Positions 22,453 through 30,894 of a stretch of 31,531 nt of DNA are shown here, piece after piece. Source of the stretch: CALAED01 sp937891035 (GTDB taxonomy: Bacteria; Actinomycetota; Actinomycetes; Streptosporangiales; Streptosporangiaceae); the NCBI GenBank assembly GCA_035642125.1, contig DASQSZ010000457.1, positions 1 to 31,531 on the forward strand, given 5' to 3'. The stretch's first letter is position 1. Each line of letters begins with the position of its first letter. Below the pieces are notes generated by a model that was not told where the DNA came from, did not search any database, and saw nothing but the letters and a program-made list of their open reading frames with translations. Made by a program: the position numbers and the translations under genes.

Positions 22453-23313
22453 GTGAGTCCGACCTGCACTCCGCCGGAGCGTAGAGGATCCGTTCATCGC
22501 GAGGCACGGCGGCGGGACGCGCGGCGGACCGCCACGCGCCGCCGGGCGCTTGCCGGCGCCGGTCTGCTGTCGTCGGTGGCGCTGGGCGCCACCGCATGCA
22601 GCGGCGAGGCGGCGCGCCTCGGCATGCCCGAGCCGGTCACCGAGCAGGGCGAACGCATCCTGACGCTGTGGCAGGGCTCGTGGGTGGCCGCGTTCGCCGT
22701 GGGCGGCGTCGTCTGGGGCCTGATCTTGTGGGCGGTGGTGTTCCATCGCAAGCGCTCCGACGACCTGCCGCCGCAGGTGCGCTACAACATGCCGATCGAG
22801 TTCCTCTACACGATCGTCCCGTTCATCGTGATCGCGGTGCTGTTCTACTTCACCGCCCGCGACGAGAACTATCTGCAGGAGACCTCGGCGCGACCGGACG
22901 TCGTGGTCAATGTGACGGCGTTCCAGTGGAGCTGGCAGTTCGACTATCCGGATCCGAACGATCCACGCTGGCTCAACCCGACGGCCAACCCGCGGATCGT
23001 GGCGTCGGTGGTCGGGGTGGCCGGACAAAAGCCGGTGCTCGTGGTCCCGGTCGGCCAGAAGGTGCGGTTCAACCTCGAGTCCCGAGACGTCGTCCACTCC
23101 TTCTGGGTGCCGTCCTTCCTCTACAAGCTCGACGTGATGCCCGGCTATCACAACCACTTCGAGGTGACGCCGACCAAGACGGGCACGTACGAAGGCCGCT
23201 GTGCCGAGCTGTGCGGCGTCGACCACAGCCGGATGCTGTTCCAGCTGAAGGTCGTCGCGCCGGCCGAGTACCAGACGTTCCTCGCCCAGCACCCGGTGGG
23301 GAGCGTTCAGTGA
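22453..23313 (+). CDS. ctaC: Cytochrome c oxidase subunit II (aa3 type), lipoprotein
   Basis: Carries the CuA centre that takes electrons from the cytochrome bcc complex. The 286-aa product has an Arg-rich N terminus, a lipobox LGATAC (Cys49), two transmembrane segments (about 70-90 and 110-135), and an extracytoplasmic cupredoxin domain with FQWSWQFDYP and the CuA ligands in CAELCGVDHSRM (Cys250, Cys254, His258, Met261). The GTG at 22453 is preferred over the in-frame ATG at 22348 because it follows GGAAGG at correct spacing and gives a normal lipoprotein signal. Its stop overlaps the ctaD start as GTGA. Confidence 0.95.
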   Translation: MSPTCTPPERRGSVHREARRRDARRTATRRRALAGAGLLSSVALGATACSGEAARLGMPEPVTEQGERILTLWQGSWVAAFAVGGVVWGLILWAVVFHRKRSDDLPPQVRYNMPIEFLYTIVPFIVIAVLFYFTARDENYLQETSARPDVVVNVTAFQWSWQFDYPDPNDPRWLNPTANPRIVASVVGVAGQKPVLVVPVGQKVRFNLESRDVVHSFWVPSFLYKLDVMPGYHNHFEVTPTKTGTYEGRCAELCGVDHSRMLFQLKVVAPAEYQTFLAQHPVGSVQ

Positions 23314-24986
23314 CCGCTGTCAGCCATGTGCCGGTCGCGCCGGCGCCGGGATCCCGCACGCCCGACACCGGCAAGGGCCGGCTCCTGGTGTCGTGGTTGT
23401 CGTCCACCGACCATAAGGTGATCGGCTACCTGTACTTGATCACCTCGTTCGTGTTCTTCTTGTTGGCCGGCGTCATGGCGCTGGTCATGCGCGCCGAGCT
23501 GTACGAGCCGGGGACGCAGGTCGTCAGCAACCACCAGTTCAACCAGCTGTTCACGATGCACGGCACGATCATGTTGCTGATGTTCGCGACTCCGCTGTTC
23601 GCCGGGTTCGCCAACGTGATCATGCCGCTGCAGATCGGCTCGCCCGACGTGGCGTTCCCGCGGATGAACATGCTGGCCTACTGGCTGTTCCTGTTCGGCA
23701 GCCTGATCGCGATCGGCGGGTTCCTCACCCCGGACGGGGCCGCGAGCTTCGGCTGGTTCGCCTACACGCCGTTGTCGGACGCGACGCGGTCGCCGGGCGT
23801 GGGCAGTGACATGTGGATCCTCGGCCTGACGATGTCGGGGCTTGGCACGATCCTCGGCGGTGTCAACTTCGTCACCACGATCCTTTGCATGCGGGCGCCC
23901 GGCATGACGATGTTCCGGATGCCGATCTTCACCTGGAACGTGCTGCTGACCTCGATCCTGGTGCTGGTCGCCTTCCCGGTGCTGGCCGCGGCGCTGCTCG
24001 CTCTGGAGGCCGACCGCAAGTTCGGCGCGCACATCTTCGACGCGGCACATGGCGGCGCGCTGCTGTGGCAGCACCTGTTCTGGTTCTTCGGGCATCCCGA
24101 GGTCTACATCATCGCGCTGCCGTTCTTCGGCATCGTGACGGAGATCTTGCCGGTGTTCAGCCGCAAGCCCGTCTTCGGTTATGTCGGCCTGGTCGGCGCG
24201 ACCGTCGCCATCGCCGGCCTGTCCGTCACCGTGTGGGCGCACCACATGTTCCCCACCGGTCAGGTGCTGTTGCCGTTCTTCGCGTTCATGACGTTCCTCA
24301 TCGCGGTGCCGACCGGGGTGAAGTTCTTCAACTGGATCGGGACGATGTGGCGGGGCCGGCTGACCTTTGAGTCGCCGATGCTGTTTTCGATCGGCTTCCT
24401 CGTGACGTTCCTGTTCGGCGGCCTCACCGGCGTCATCTTGGCCGCGCCGCCGATGGACTTCCAGCTCAGCGACTCCTACTTCGTGGTCGCCCACTTCCAC
24501 TACGTGGTGTTCGGCACGGTGGTGTTCGCGATGTTCGCGGGCTTTTACTTCTGGTGGCCGAAGATGACGGGCAAGATGCTCGACGATCGGCTCGGCAAGA
24601 TCCACTTCTGGATGCTGTTCATCGGCTTCCACACCACGTTCCTGGTGCAGCACTGGCTGGGCGCGGAGGGCATGCCGCGGCGGTACGCGGACTATGATCC
24701 CTCATTCACCGGACTGAACATGCTGTCGTCGTGGGGCTCCTTGCTGCTGGGCGCGTCCATGCTGCCGTTCCTCTACAACGTCTATATAACCGCTAAGACT
24801 GGCAAAAAGGTGACCGTGAACGACCCGTGGGGCTTTGGCAATTCGCTGGAGTGGGTGACGTCGTGTCCGCCGCCGCGACACAACTTCACCTCGATGCCGC
24901 GTATCCGCTCCGAACGTCCCGCGTTTGATCTACACCATCCACACATTCCGGGCAAAACCGAACTACCCGTCGGGATGGAGGCATAG
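23310..24986 (+). CDS. ctaD: Cytochrome c oxidase subunit I (aa3 type)
   Basis: Catalytic subunit of the proton-pumping haem-copper oxidase, 558 aa with about twelve transmembrane helices. Haem a ligand His in FTMHGTIM; CuB His and the cross-linked Tyr in FFGHPEVYI; CuB His pair in WAHHMF; haem a3 and a ligands in VVAHFHYV; K-channel helix region present. The GTG at 23310 overlaps the ctaC stop, indicating coupled translation; an in-frame upstream extension is a shadow of ctaC. The C-terminal tail PRIRSERPAFDLHHP is typical of actinobacterial CtaD. Two bases separate it from ctaF. Confidence 0.97.
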   Translation: MTAVSHVPVAPAPGSRTPDTGKGRLLVSWLSSTDHKVIGYLYLITSFVFFLLAGVMALVMRAELYEPGTQVVSNHQFNQLFTMHGTIMLLMFATPLFAGFANVIMPLQIGSPDVAFPRMNMLAYWLFLFGSLIAIGGFLTPDGAASFGWFAYTPLSDATRSPGVGSDMWILGLTMSGLGTILGGVNFVTTILCMRAPGMTMFRMPIFTWNVLLTSILVLVAFPVLAAALLALEADRKFGAHIFDAAHGGALLWQHLFWFFGHPEVYIIALPFFGIVTEILPVFSRKPVFGYVGLVGATVAIAGLSVTVWAHHMFPTGQVLLPFFAFMTFLIAVPTGVKFFNWIGTMWRGRLTFESPMLFSIGFLVTFLFGGLTGVILAAPPMDFQLSDSYFVVAHFHYVVFGTVVFAMFAGFYFWWPKMTGKMLDDRLGKIHFWMLFIGFHTTFLVQHWLGAEGMPRRYADYDPSFTGLNMLSSWGSLLLGASMLPFLYNVYITAKTGKKVTVNDPWGFGNSLEWVTSCPPPRHNFTSMPRIRSERPAFDLHHPHIPGKTELPVGMEA

Positions 24987-24988
24987 CA

Positions 24989-25414
24989 ATGCGTGTCCAG
25001 GCATATATGTTCTATGGGTGCGCGATCTTTTTCCTCGCCACCGACGTCGTCTACTGGTTCTGGTCGGATTCTGATGGTGCACCGGATTGGACCGGCACCA
25101 CGGCGCTGGCGCTGTCGGTCGGTCTCGCCGGTCTCATCGGCTTTTACATCCATTTCACGATCCGGCGCATCGAGGCCTCCAACCAGGGCCCGCTGCCCGA
25201 GGATCACCAAGAGGGCGAGATCGCCGATTCGGCCGGCGACCTGGGCTTCTTCAGCCCGCACAGCTGGTGGCCGCTGTTCGCGGCCATGGCGGCGGCGACC
25301 GCGTCTCTGGGGCTCGTCTTCGGCTGGTGGCTGTTCTTCATCGGGGTCGCGGCACTGTTGCTGTCGGCGATCGGCTTCGTCTTCGAGTACTACCGAGGTC
25401 ATTTCTCGCATTGA
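24989..25414 (+). CDS. ctaF: Cytochrome c oxidase subunit IV (CtaF)
   Basis: A 141-aa actinobacteria-specific small oxidase subunit with four hydrophobic segments: MRVQAYMFYGCAIFFLATDVVYWFW; a second ending in GLIGFYIHF; then, after a polar stretch (PLPEDHQEGEIADSAGDLGFFSPHSWWP), two more and a FEYYRGHFSH terminus. It needs no cofactor and stabilises the bcc-aa3 supercomplex. ATG at 24989 uses GGAGG located inside the end of ctaD. A strong terminator follows. Confidence 0.93.
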   Translation: MRVQAYMFYGCAIFFLATDVVYWFWSDSDGAPDWTGTTALALSVGLAGLIGFYIHFTIRRIEASNQGPLPEDHQEGEIADSAGDLGFFSPHSWWPLFAAMAAATASLGLVFGWWLFFIGVAALLLSAIGFVFEYYRGHFSH

Positions 25415-25436
25415 TTAGGTAAAGGATTCGGCTGCG

Positions 25437-25469
25437 GGCCTCCGTTCATCTTTGTGGTGAACGGAGGCC
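25437..25469 (+). terminator. Terminator of ctaC-ctaD-ctaF
   Basis: GGCCTCCGTTCA (25437-25448) is perfectly complementary to TGAACGGAGGCC (25458-25469), with a 9-base loop and a weakly T-rich tail (TTCGTCAT). It is 22 bases after the ctaF stop and separates the oxidase operon from the L,D-transpeptidase. Confidence 0.85.
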
Positions 25470-25612
25470 TTCGTCATACTTGACAAGCCGTGAGCGATTT
25501 CCGTGACTACCAGGCGCCTTTGCGGGGGAAGACTCTCGGCATGGCCGTCAAGCCTGCTCCGGCGGACCTACGGGGGCCGCTCCGCCGGTGAGAATGGACC
25601 AGGAGGTCGACC

Positions 25613-26998
25613 GTGCACATCAGCGTCGTGATGTCGGGGCGCCATCGAGTCCGTGGCGTGCTGACCGCTGGTGCGGCGCACATAGCCGCACTGGGGTTGG
25701 CCGCCTCCGGGTGCTCGGGCAGCGGTGCCGATAACGTCGCCGACCCCGTCGCCAAGGTGATAATTCTGCCCGGGAACGGCACCGGAAAGGCACGCCCCGA
25801 CATTCCCATCAGCGTGCTCGTCAAGGGCGGCAAACTGCTGAACGTCACCGTCTCCGGCAAGGGCACCAAGGTCGCGGGGGCGGCCAGCGCCGACGGGAGG
25901 CAGTGGCGGTCCCGGTGGACACTCGCCCCGAACACCGGCTACCACGTCATCGCGACGGCGCTGGGCGAGGACGGCAAGACCAAGACCGTGACCAGTGCGT
26001 TCCGGACGGCCAAGCCGAAGCGGACGCTCGCCGCCGCGGTCACCGCCCCCTACAACGGCGAGACCGTCGGCGTCGGGATGCCGATCATGCTGCGTTTCAA
26101 TCGCAAGGTCACCAACAAGGCGCAGGTCGAGCGGTCGCTCGAGGTCCGCTCCAGTACCCCGGTGGTGGGCGCCTGGCGCTGGTACAACGATCAGGACGTC
26201 ATCTTCCGTACGAAGAAGTACTGGCCAAAGCGCACCAAGGTACGCCTCCTCGCGCACTTGACCGGGGTGCGGGCCGGCCGGGAGCTCTACGGCACCAAGG
26301 ACCTCAACCTGGCGTTCAAGGTGGGCGACGAGCACATCAGCGTGGCCAGCTCGCGCACCAAACACATGATCGTCAAGAGGAACGGCAAAAAGGTCAAGAA
26401 AATCCCGATCAGCATGGGCCGGGGCGACGTCCAGAAGTACACCACGACCAACGGCGTCCACTTGGCGATGGAGAAGTCGTACCTGACCGTGATGGACTCC
26501 TCCACGGTCGGCTGCGGGCCGGGCTGCCCTGACTACTACCGGCAAGATGTGTACTGGACGGTCCGCATCTCCAACAGCGGCGAGTTCGTGCACAGCGCGC
26601 CCTGGTCGGTGGGCTCGCAGGGCCACCGCAACGTCAGCCACGGCTGCGTCAACGCCGGCCCCCGCAACGCGATCTGGTTCTACCGCTTCACCAGGCGGGG
26701 CGATGTCATCCGGGTCACCGGCACCGACCGCGAACTCGCCTACGACAACGGCTGGGGCTACTGGCAGCTGCCCTGGAAGCGCTGGGTGAAGGGCAGCGCC
26801 GTCAAACGTTCGGTGCGGACGCTGCTGTTGAACGGCCGGCCGGCCCCCGTACGGCACGCCGCCGCCGCGAACGGCAAGCCGACCGGCAAACCAAGCGGCA
26901 AGCCAACCGGCAAACCGAACGGCACCCCAACCGGCAAACCGAACGGCACCCCAACGGCGACGCCATCGACGCCGGGCACCGGCGCTGTCCGGCAGTGA
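25613..26998 (+). CDS. L,D-transpeptidase lipoprotein (YkuD domain with Ig-like domains)
   Basis: Cell-wall enzyme that makes 3-3 cross-links (or attaches proteins) in peptidoglycan. The 461-aa product has a lipobox LAASGC (Cys34), two Ig-like domains (about 45-230), and a YkuD domain (about 235-375) with His327 in VHSAPWS and the catalytic NVSHGCVN (His343, Cys345). A WGYWQLPWKRWVKG extension follows. The last 60 residues end in eight 4-residue units of the GKPT/GTPT type, a flexible wall-spanning tail placed after the catalytic domain. The GTG at 25613 has a perfect AGGAGG six bases away. It is flanked by terminators, so it is its own unit inside the respiratory locus. Confidence 0.94.
   Translation: MHISVVMSGRHRVRGVLTAGAAHIAALGLAASGCSGSGADNVADPVAKVIILPGNGTGKARPDIPISVLVKGGKLLNVTVSGKGTKVAGAASADGRQWRSRWTLAPNTGYHVIATALGEDGKTKTVTSAFRTAKPKRTLAAAVTAPYNGETVGVGMPIMLRFNRKVTNKAQVERSLEVRSSTPVVGAWRWYNDQDVIFRTKKYWPKRTKVRLLAHLTGVRAGRELYGTKDLNLAFKVGDEHISVASSRTKHMIVKRNGKKVKKIPISMGRGDVQKYTTTNGVHLAMEKSYLTVMDSSTVGCGPGCPDYYRQDVYWTVRISNSGEFVHSAPWSVGSQGHRNVSHGCVNAGPRNAIWFYRFTRRGDVIRVTGTDRELAYDNGWGYWQLPWKRWVKGSAVKRSVRTLLLNGRPAPVRHAAAANGKPTGKPSGKPTGKPNGTPTGKPNGTPTATPSTPGTGAVRQ
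26873..26968 (+). repeat. Eight 12-bp coding repeats (GKPT/GTPT units) at the transpeptidase C terminus
   Basis: Units read GKPT, GKPS, GKPT, GKPN, GTPT, GKPN, GTPT, ATPS. The DNA is nearly periodic at 12 bases, and part is duplicated as a 24-base block, so length variation between strains is likely. Confidence 0.8.
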
Positions 26999-27036
26999 CC
27001 CGGCGCTCCCGGGCCCGGTAGGGCGCGACCGGAAGG

Positions 27037-27056
27037 AACTCGATCAAACTCGATCA
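27037..27056. repeat. Two tandem copies of AACTCGATCA
   Basis: A 10-bp direct repeat just before the shared terminator between the transpeptidase and qcrB genes. Function unknown; probably neutral. Confidence 0.6.
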
Positions 27057-27061
27057 AGAAA

Positions 27062-27092
27062 AGGTGGCTCCCGCGCGGTGCGGGAGCCACCT
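27062..27092. terminator. Bidirectional terminator between L,D-transpeptidase and qcrB
   Basis: AGGTGGCTCCCGC (27062-27074) pairs perfectly with GCGGGAGCCACCT (27080-27092), a 13-bp stem with a 5-base loop. On the minus strand it is followed by TTTTCTT, a proper U-tract, so it should end ctaE-qcrCAB efficiently; on the plus strand the tail is GTTGGTTT. Confidence 0.85.
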
Positions 27093-27112
27093 GTTGGTTT
27101 CGGCGGGAGATC

Positions 27113-28858
27113 TCAGCCGCTGGTGAGCTCCCGGTGCGCCACACCCGGCTCAGTGGGGGAGGGCTCGGCCACCGCGCCCTCGGCGGGGACAGGCGTCGGC
27201 TGCGCGAGAACGGCGTCGGCGTGGGCGGTGGCCGGCTCGGTGGCGATGGGGTCGGCGTACCAGAACCGGCGTAGCCAGGCGCGAGCGGCGCCCAGCGGGC
27301 CGCGGGTGCTCGGTGCCGGGATACCGTTGGCATCGGGCCCCGACGGCTCGGCGACCGGTGTATCCACCTTGCTAAGGATGATTTCCTGCTTTTCGGGCCG
27401 CGCCCGTACGTGCGTCTCGACGAATGCGCCGCTCGGCAGTCGTCTGATGACGCCGCTCTCGACGCCGTGGCCGATCGTGGCGGCGTCGCGGCGTTGCAAG
27501 CCGAGACAGGCTCGCCTGGTCACGACGAACGCCACGACCGGCGCGATGATGATGGCGAACCGGAAGAACCACGTCGTCGCGAACAGCGAGACGTGGAAGG
27601 TGTTGGCGATGACGTCGTTGCCGCCGGCCAGCCACAGCACACCGTAGAAGGTGACGCCCGTCATGCCGATCGCGGTGCGCACCGGCGCGTTGCGCGGCCG
27701 GTCGTTCAGGTGGTGGCTGCGCCGGTCGCCGGTGACCCACTGTTCGATGAACGGGAACAGCGCGGCCCCCGTCATGAGCACGCCGAGCGGCACAAGCGCG
27801 GGAACCAGCACGTTCCACGAGACCGTGTACCCGAACAGGGTGGTCTCCCAGTTGGGCATGATCCGCAGCGCGCCCTCAAGGAAGCCCATGTAGAAGTCGG
27901 GCTGGGAGCCGGCGGTGACCGCGGCCGGGTCGTACGGCCCGAACAGCCAGATCGGGTTGATCTGGGCGAACGCGCCGAGCAGCGCGGTCACCCCGAAGGT
28001 GAACAGGAAGTACGCGCCGGTCTTGGCCATGAACACCGGGTACATGGGGTAGCCGACGACGTTCGTCCCGGTGGCGCCCTTTCCGGGCAGTTGCGTGTGC
28101 TTCTGATACCACATGATCATCATGTGCGCGGTGACGAGCGCCAGGATGAGACCCGGAATCAGCAGCACATGCAGGGTGTACAGGCGCGGGATGATGTCCT
28201 CTCCGGGAAACTCCCCGCCGAACAGGAAGAACGAGATGTACGTGCCCACGAGGGGGATCGCCTGCGCGACGCCGGCCGTGATGCGAAGGCCGACCCCCGA
28301 CAGCAGGTCGTCGGGGAGGGAGTAGCCGAACAGACCTTCGATCATCCCCAGCGTGAACAGCCCAAGACCGATCAACCAGTTGATCTCTCGCGGTTTACGG
28401 TAGGCCCCGGTGAAGAACACGCGGAGCATGTGAGCCATGATCGCGGCCATGAAGATGACCGCGGACCAATGGTGGATCTGCCGCATGAGCAGCCCGCCGC
28501 GGACGTCGAAGGTGATGTGCAGCGTGGAGGCGTAGGCCTCGCTCATCTTGACGCCGTCCAGCTTCGCGTACGAGCCGTGGTAGTGCACCTCGGTCATGCT
28601 CGGCTGGAACCAGAAGGTGAGGAACGTGCCGGTCAGCAGCAAGATGACGAACGAATACAGGGCGATCTCGCCCAGCATGAACGACCAGTGGTCGGGGAAG
28701 ACCTTGGTGATCGTACGCCGGAGGAAAGTCGTGGAGCCCAGGCGCTCGTCGGCGAAGTTCAGCGGGGCCGCCACCGCCTTGGGCGGCCCCGCCGCTGAAG
28801 CCCCTGGACTTTCCGATGAGTCGTCGGCCGTCTCGTCCGCACCCGACCGGGCGCTCAT
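27113..28858 (-). CDS. qcrB: Cytochrome bc1 complex cytochrome b subunit (QcrB)
   Basis: Quinol-oxidising membrane subunit with two b haems. The 581-aa product has about nine transmembrane helices. Haem ligands are in the MRQIHHWSAVIF/AHMLRVFF helix and the LYTLHVLLIPG/VTAHMMIMWYQKH helix. PDFY is the actinobacterial version of the Qo-site PEWY motif. A soluble C-terminal extension of about 110 residues (from about 470) is usual in actinobacteria. The ATG at 28858 overlaps the qcrA stop as ATGA; the longer upstream frame is a shadow of qcrA. Last gene of ctaE-qcrC-qcrA-qcrB. Confidence 0.96.
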   Translation of the reverse strand: MSARSGADETADDSSESPGASAAGPPKAVAAPLNFADERLGSTTFLRRTITKVFPDHWSFMLGEIALYSFVILLLTGTFLTFWFQPSMTEVHYHGSYAKLDGVKMSEAYASTLHITFDVRGGLLMRQIHHWSAVIFMAAIMAHMLRVFFTGAYRKPREINWLIGLGLFTLGMIEGLFGYSLPDDLLSGVGLRITAGVAQAIPLVGTYISFFLFGGEFPGEDIIPRLYTLHVLLIPGLILALVTAHMMIMWYQKHTQLPGKGATGTNVVGYPMYPVFMAKTGAYFLFTFGVTALLGAFAQINPIWLFGPYDPAAVTAGSQPDFYMGFLEGALRIMPNWETTLFGYTVSWNVLVPALVPLGVLMTGAALFPFIEQWVTGDRRSHHLNDRPRNAPVRTAIGMTGVTFYGVLWLAGGNDVIANTFHVSLFATTWFFRFAIIIAPVVAFVVTRRACLGLQRRDAATIGHGVESGVIRRLPSGAFVETHVRARPEKQEIILSKVDTPVAEPSGPDANGIPAPSTRGPLGAARAWLRRFWYADPIATEPATAHADAVLAQPTPVPAEGAVAEPSPTEPGVAHRELTSG

Positions 28859-30006
28859 CCGCGTTCCCAAAAGCTCGGGCCGACCGGCTCGTCGTAGTCG
28901 GCCAGCGCGATGAGGTAACCCTGATCGTCGACGCTGATGGGCAACTGCGGCAGCGGCCGCGCGGCCGGGCCGAAGATGACCTTCGCGCCCTTGGTCGCGT
29001 CGAAGGTCGACTGGTGGCACGGGCAAAGGATGTGGTGCGTCGTCTGCTCATACAGCGCGGCCGGGCAGCCGACGTGCGTGCAGATCTTGGAGTACGCGAC
29101 GATCCCACCGATGTGCCAGTTCTCCCGGCCCTTGACCGGTTGGAACAGCTCGTCCGGGATGTTGATCACGATGGTGGCGGCCTTGGCCACCTCGTCAAGG
29201 ACGTTGGGCAGCTTGTCGATGCCTTCGGGGACGACCGTGATCATCGAACCCGGGGACTCGAAGTCGGCGCGGCGCAACGGCGTATAGGTGCCGTCGACGA
29301 CCAGTCGGGCCCCGCGTTTGCCCTGCCTGTGGGCCTGCTCGACGGCTTCCCGCCAGTAGGTGTGGCGCAGCTTGTCTTCCGGCAGCGGGCCGAGGTCGCG
29401 CAGCAGCACCAGCGGCGCGAGGCCCAGCGGCGCCGCCGCCAGCAGCAGCGTGCGGCGCAGCAACGGACGCCGGGTGATCCCGCTGTCGGTGGCGCCCTGC
29501 ATGAAGCTTTGGGTGAACGCCTGCCGGCTCTCGGAGTCGGAGGTCAGGTCGCCGCGCTCCTGGATGATCGGCTTGGCCGTCATGAGCCGGCGGAACCAGA
29601 TGGTGATGCCGGCGGCCATGGCGAGGAAGGCGATCGTCATCGTGCTGCCGAGGCCGTAGTTGGACCACATCGCGCGCCGGACTCCGTGCATCCCGCCGTT
29701 CCGGCCGCTCAACACGTACACGACGATGAAACCGATACTGGCGAGGAAGGCGATGATGAAGAGCGTGGCGACGACTCGCTCGGCCTTGCGCGCAGCCTCC
29801 TCGTCGAGCTCTTCGCCGGGCCGGGGCGCCGCGGGGCTCGCGTCGCCGTCCTCGTCGGTCGCGAGCAGTCGCCGCGACTCGGCCGGCGACGGCGTCCCGA
29901 TCACCCGGCGCGGCGTGCGCTCCTCGGCCTCGGCGGTGCCGTCGCCGCTTTCGGTCCCGGTGGATTCCGGCCGCGGCCCGCCGCCGGTGTCTTTGTTGTC
30001 AGTCAT
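28855..30006 (-). CDS. qcrA: Cytochrome bc1 complex Rieske iron-sulfur subunit (QcrA)
   Basis: Takes the first electron from menaquinol through a 2Fe-2S cluster. The 383 aa begin with an acidic, Pro/Glu-rich cytoplasmic segment, followed by three transmembrane helices (between about 65 and 225), an actinobacterial feature. The Rieske fold has ligands in CTHVGC (Cys309, His311) and CPCH (Cys328, His331), and Cys314/Cys330 for the disulfide. ATG at 30006 lies inside the qcrC 3' end (8-base overlap), so translation is likely coupled. Confidence 0.96.
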   Translation of the reverse strand: MTDNKDTGGGPRPESTGTESGDGTAEAEERTPRRVIGTPSPAESRRLLATDEDGDASPAAPRPGEELDEEAARKAERVVATLFIIAFLASIGFIVVYVLSGRNGGMHGVRRAMWSNYGLGSTMTIAFLAMAAGITIWFRRLMTAKPIIQERGDLTSDSESRQAFTQSFMQGATDSGITRRPLLRRTLLLAAAPLGLAPLVLLRDLGPLPEDKLRHTYWREAVEQAHRQGKRGARLVVDGTYTPLRRADFESPGSMITVVPEGIDKLPNVLDEVAKAATIVINIPDELFQPVKGRENWHIGGIVAYSKICTHVGCPAALYEQTTHHILCPCHQSTFDATKGAKVIFGPAARPLPQLPISVDDQGYLIALADYDEPVGPSFWERG

Positions 30007-30877
30007 TCTGCTTCTTCAACGTCGATGGCTTCTTGGACGTGATCCACATTGCCGCGAGGACGAGCAGGCTGAGCCCGATCAGCCAGCCCGCCAGGCCTTC
30101 GGTGACCGGCCCGACGCGGCCCAGACCGTTGCCTCCCGGGTTGGGCTCGCTTCGCGTCTGGATGATGTAGGCGATGATGTCCCGCTTTTGCTGCGGCGTG
30201 ATGGTCGTGTCGTTGAAGACCGGCATCGCCTGCGGGCCGGTGATCATCGCCTCATAGATTTGGGTGGGCGTCGAATTCTGCAGCGACGGGGCGTACTTCC
30301 CGCCGGTCAGGGCACCACCGGACCCGGCGAAGTTGTGGCACTGCGCGCAGTTGGTCCGAAACAGCTTGCCGCCCAGCGCGAGGTCGGCGCCCTCCGGGTT
30401 GACCTGCTCGGAGCCGGGGATGCCCGGACCGCCGCCCAGCGACGCGACGTAGGCGCTGATGTCCTCGAGGTTCTTGCGCGCCTGCGCCGCGATCTCCGGG
30501 TCCTTGGAGGAGGTGTTGAACGCCTCGACCTGCGGCTTGCGCGGCACCTGTGCGCCGGCATTCGCCGCCGGCATCCGGCCGGTGCCGACTTGGAAGTCCA
30601 CCGCCGCGGCGCCCACCCCGATCAGGCTGGGCGCGACCTGCTTGCCGTTGGCGTCCCTGGTCCCTTGGCCGTTCAGTCCGTGGCAGGTCGCGCAGTTTTG
30701 ATTGAACAGCTGCCTGCCGTTGTTAAGGTCCTGCCGGGCCGCGGCTGAGTTGTCTGCCGCCGCCTTGTCGGCGGCCGGCGAAAAGCCCGCGTAGACGAAG
30801 CCGATGGCGGCGAGCGCGGCCAGCACCACGGCATAGCCCGCCCACGGGCGCCGTCGCCATGCGGTAATCCAGTTCAC
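29999..30877 (-). CDS. qcrC: Cytochrome bc1 complex di-haem cytochrome c subunit (QcrC)
   Basis: Membrane-anchored electron carrier that replaces soluble cytochrome c by linking the Rieske centre to CuA in CtaC. The 292 aa show an N-terminal membrane anchor (about 12-32), two haem c sites, CATCH (Cys62, Cys65, His66) and CAQCH (Cys177, Cys180, His181), and a C-terminal transmembrane helix (LAGWLIGLSLLVLAAMWI). The GTG at 30877 follows GGGGG. The two cytochrome domains fit the di-haem cytochrome cc of actinobacterial supercomplexes. Confidence 0.96.
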   Translation of the reverse strand: MNWITAWRRRPWAGYAVVLAALAAIGFVYAGFSPAADKAAADNSAAARQDLNNGRQLFNQNCATCHGLNGQGTRDANGKQVAPSLIGVGAAAVDFQVGTGRMPAANAGAQVPRKPQVEAFNTSSKDPEIAAQARKNLEDISAYVASLGGGPGIPGSEQVNPEGADLALGGKLFRTNCAQCHNFAGSGGALTGGKYAPSLQNSTPTQIYEAMITGPQAMPVFNDTTITPQQKRDIIAYIIQTRSEPNPGGNGLGRVGPVTEGLAGWLIGLSLLVLAAMWITSKKPSTLKKQND

Positions 30878-30894
30878 GGAGACCCCCGATCGGG

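Noticed and set aside
22596..23309. N-terminal extension of the ctaD frame
   Set aside because: It is an out-of-frame reading of ctaC; the GTGA overlap at 23310 gives the normal CtaD N terminus.
23307..24653. 448-codon open frame antisense to ctaD
   Set aside because: Extremely His/Arg/Glu-rich shadow of a membrane protein gene; it arises because GC-rich codons rarely give stops in the opposite frame.
27410..28798. 462-codon open frame antisense to qcrB
   Set aside because: Same shadow effect; charged low-complexity translation with no domain, overlapping a fully recognisable qcrB.
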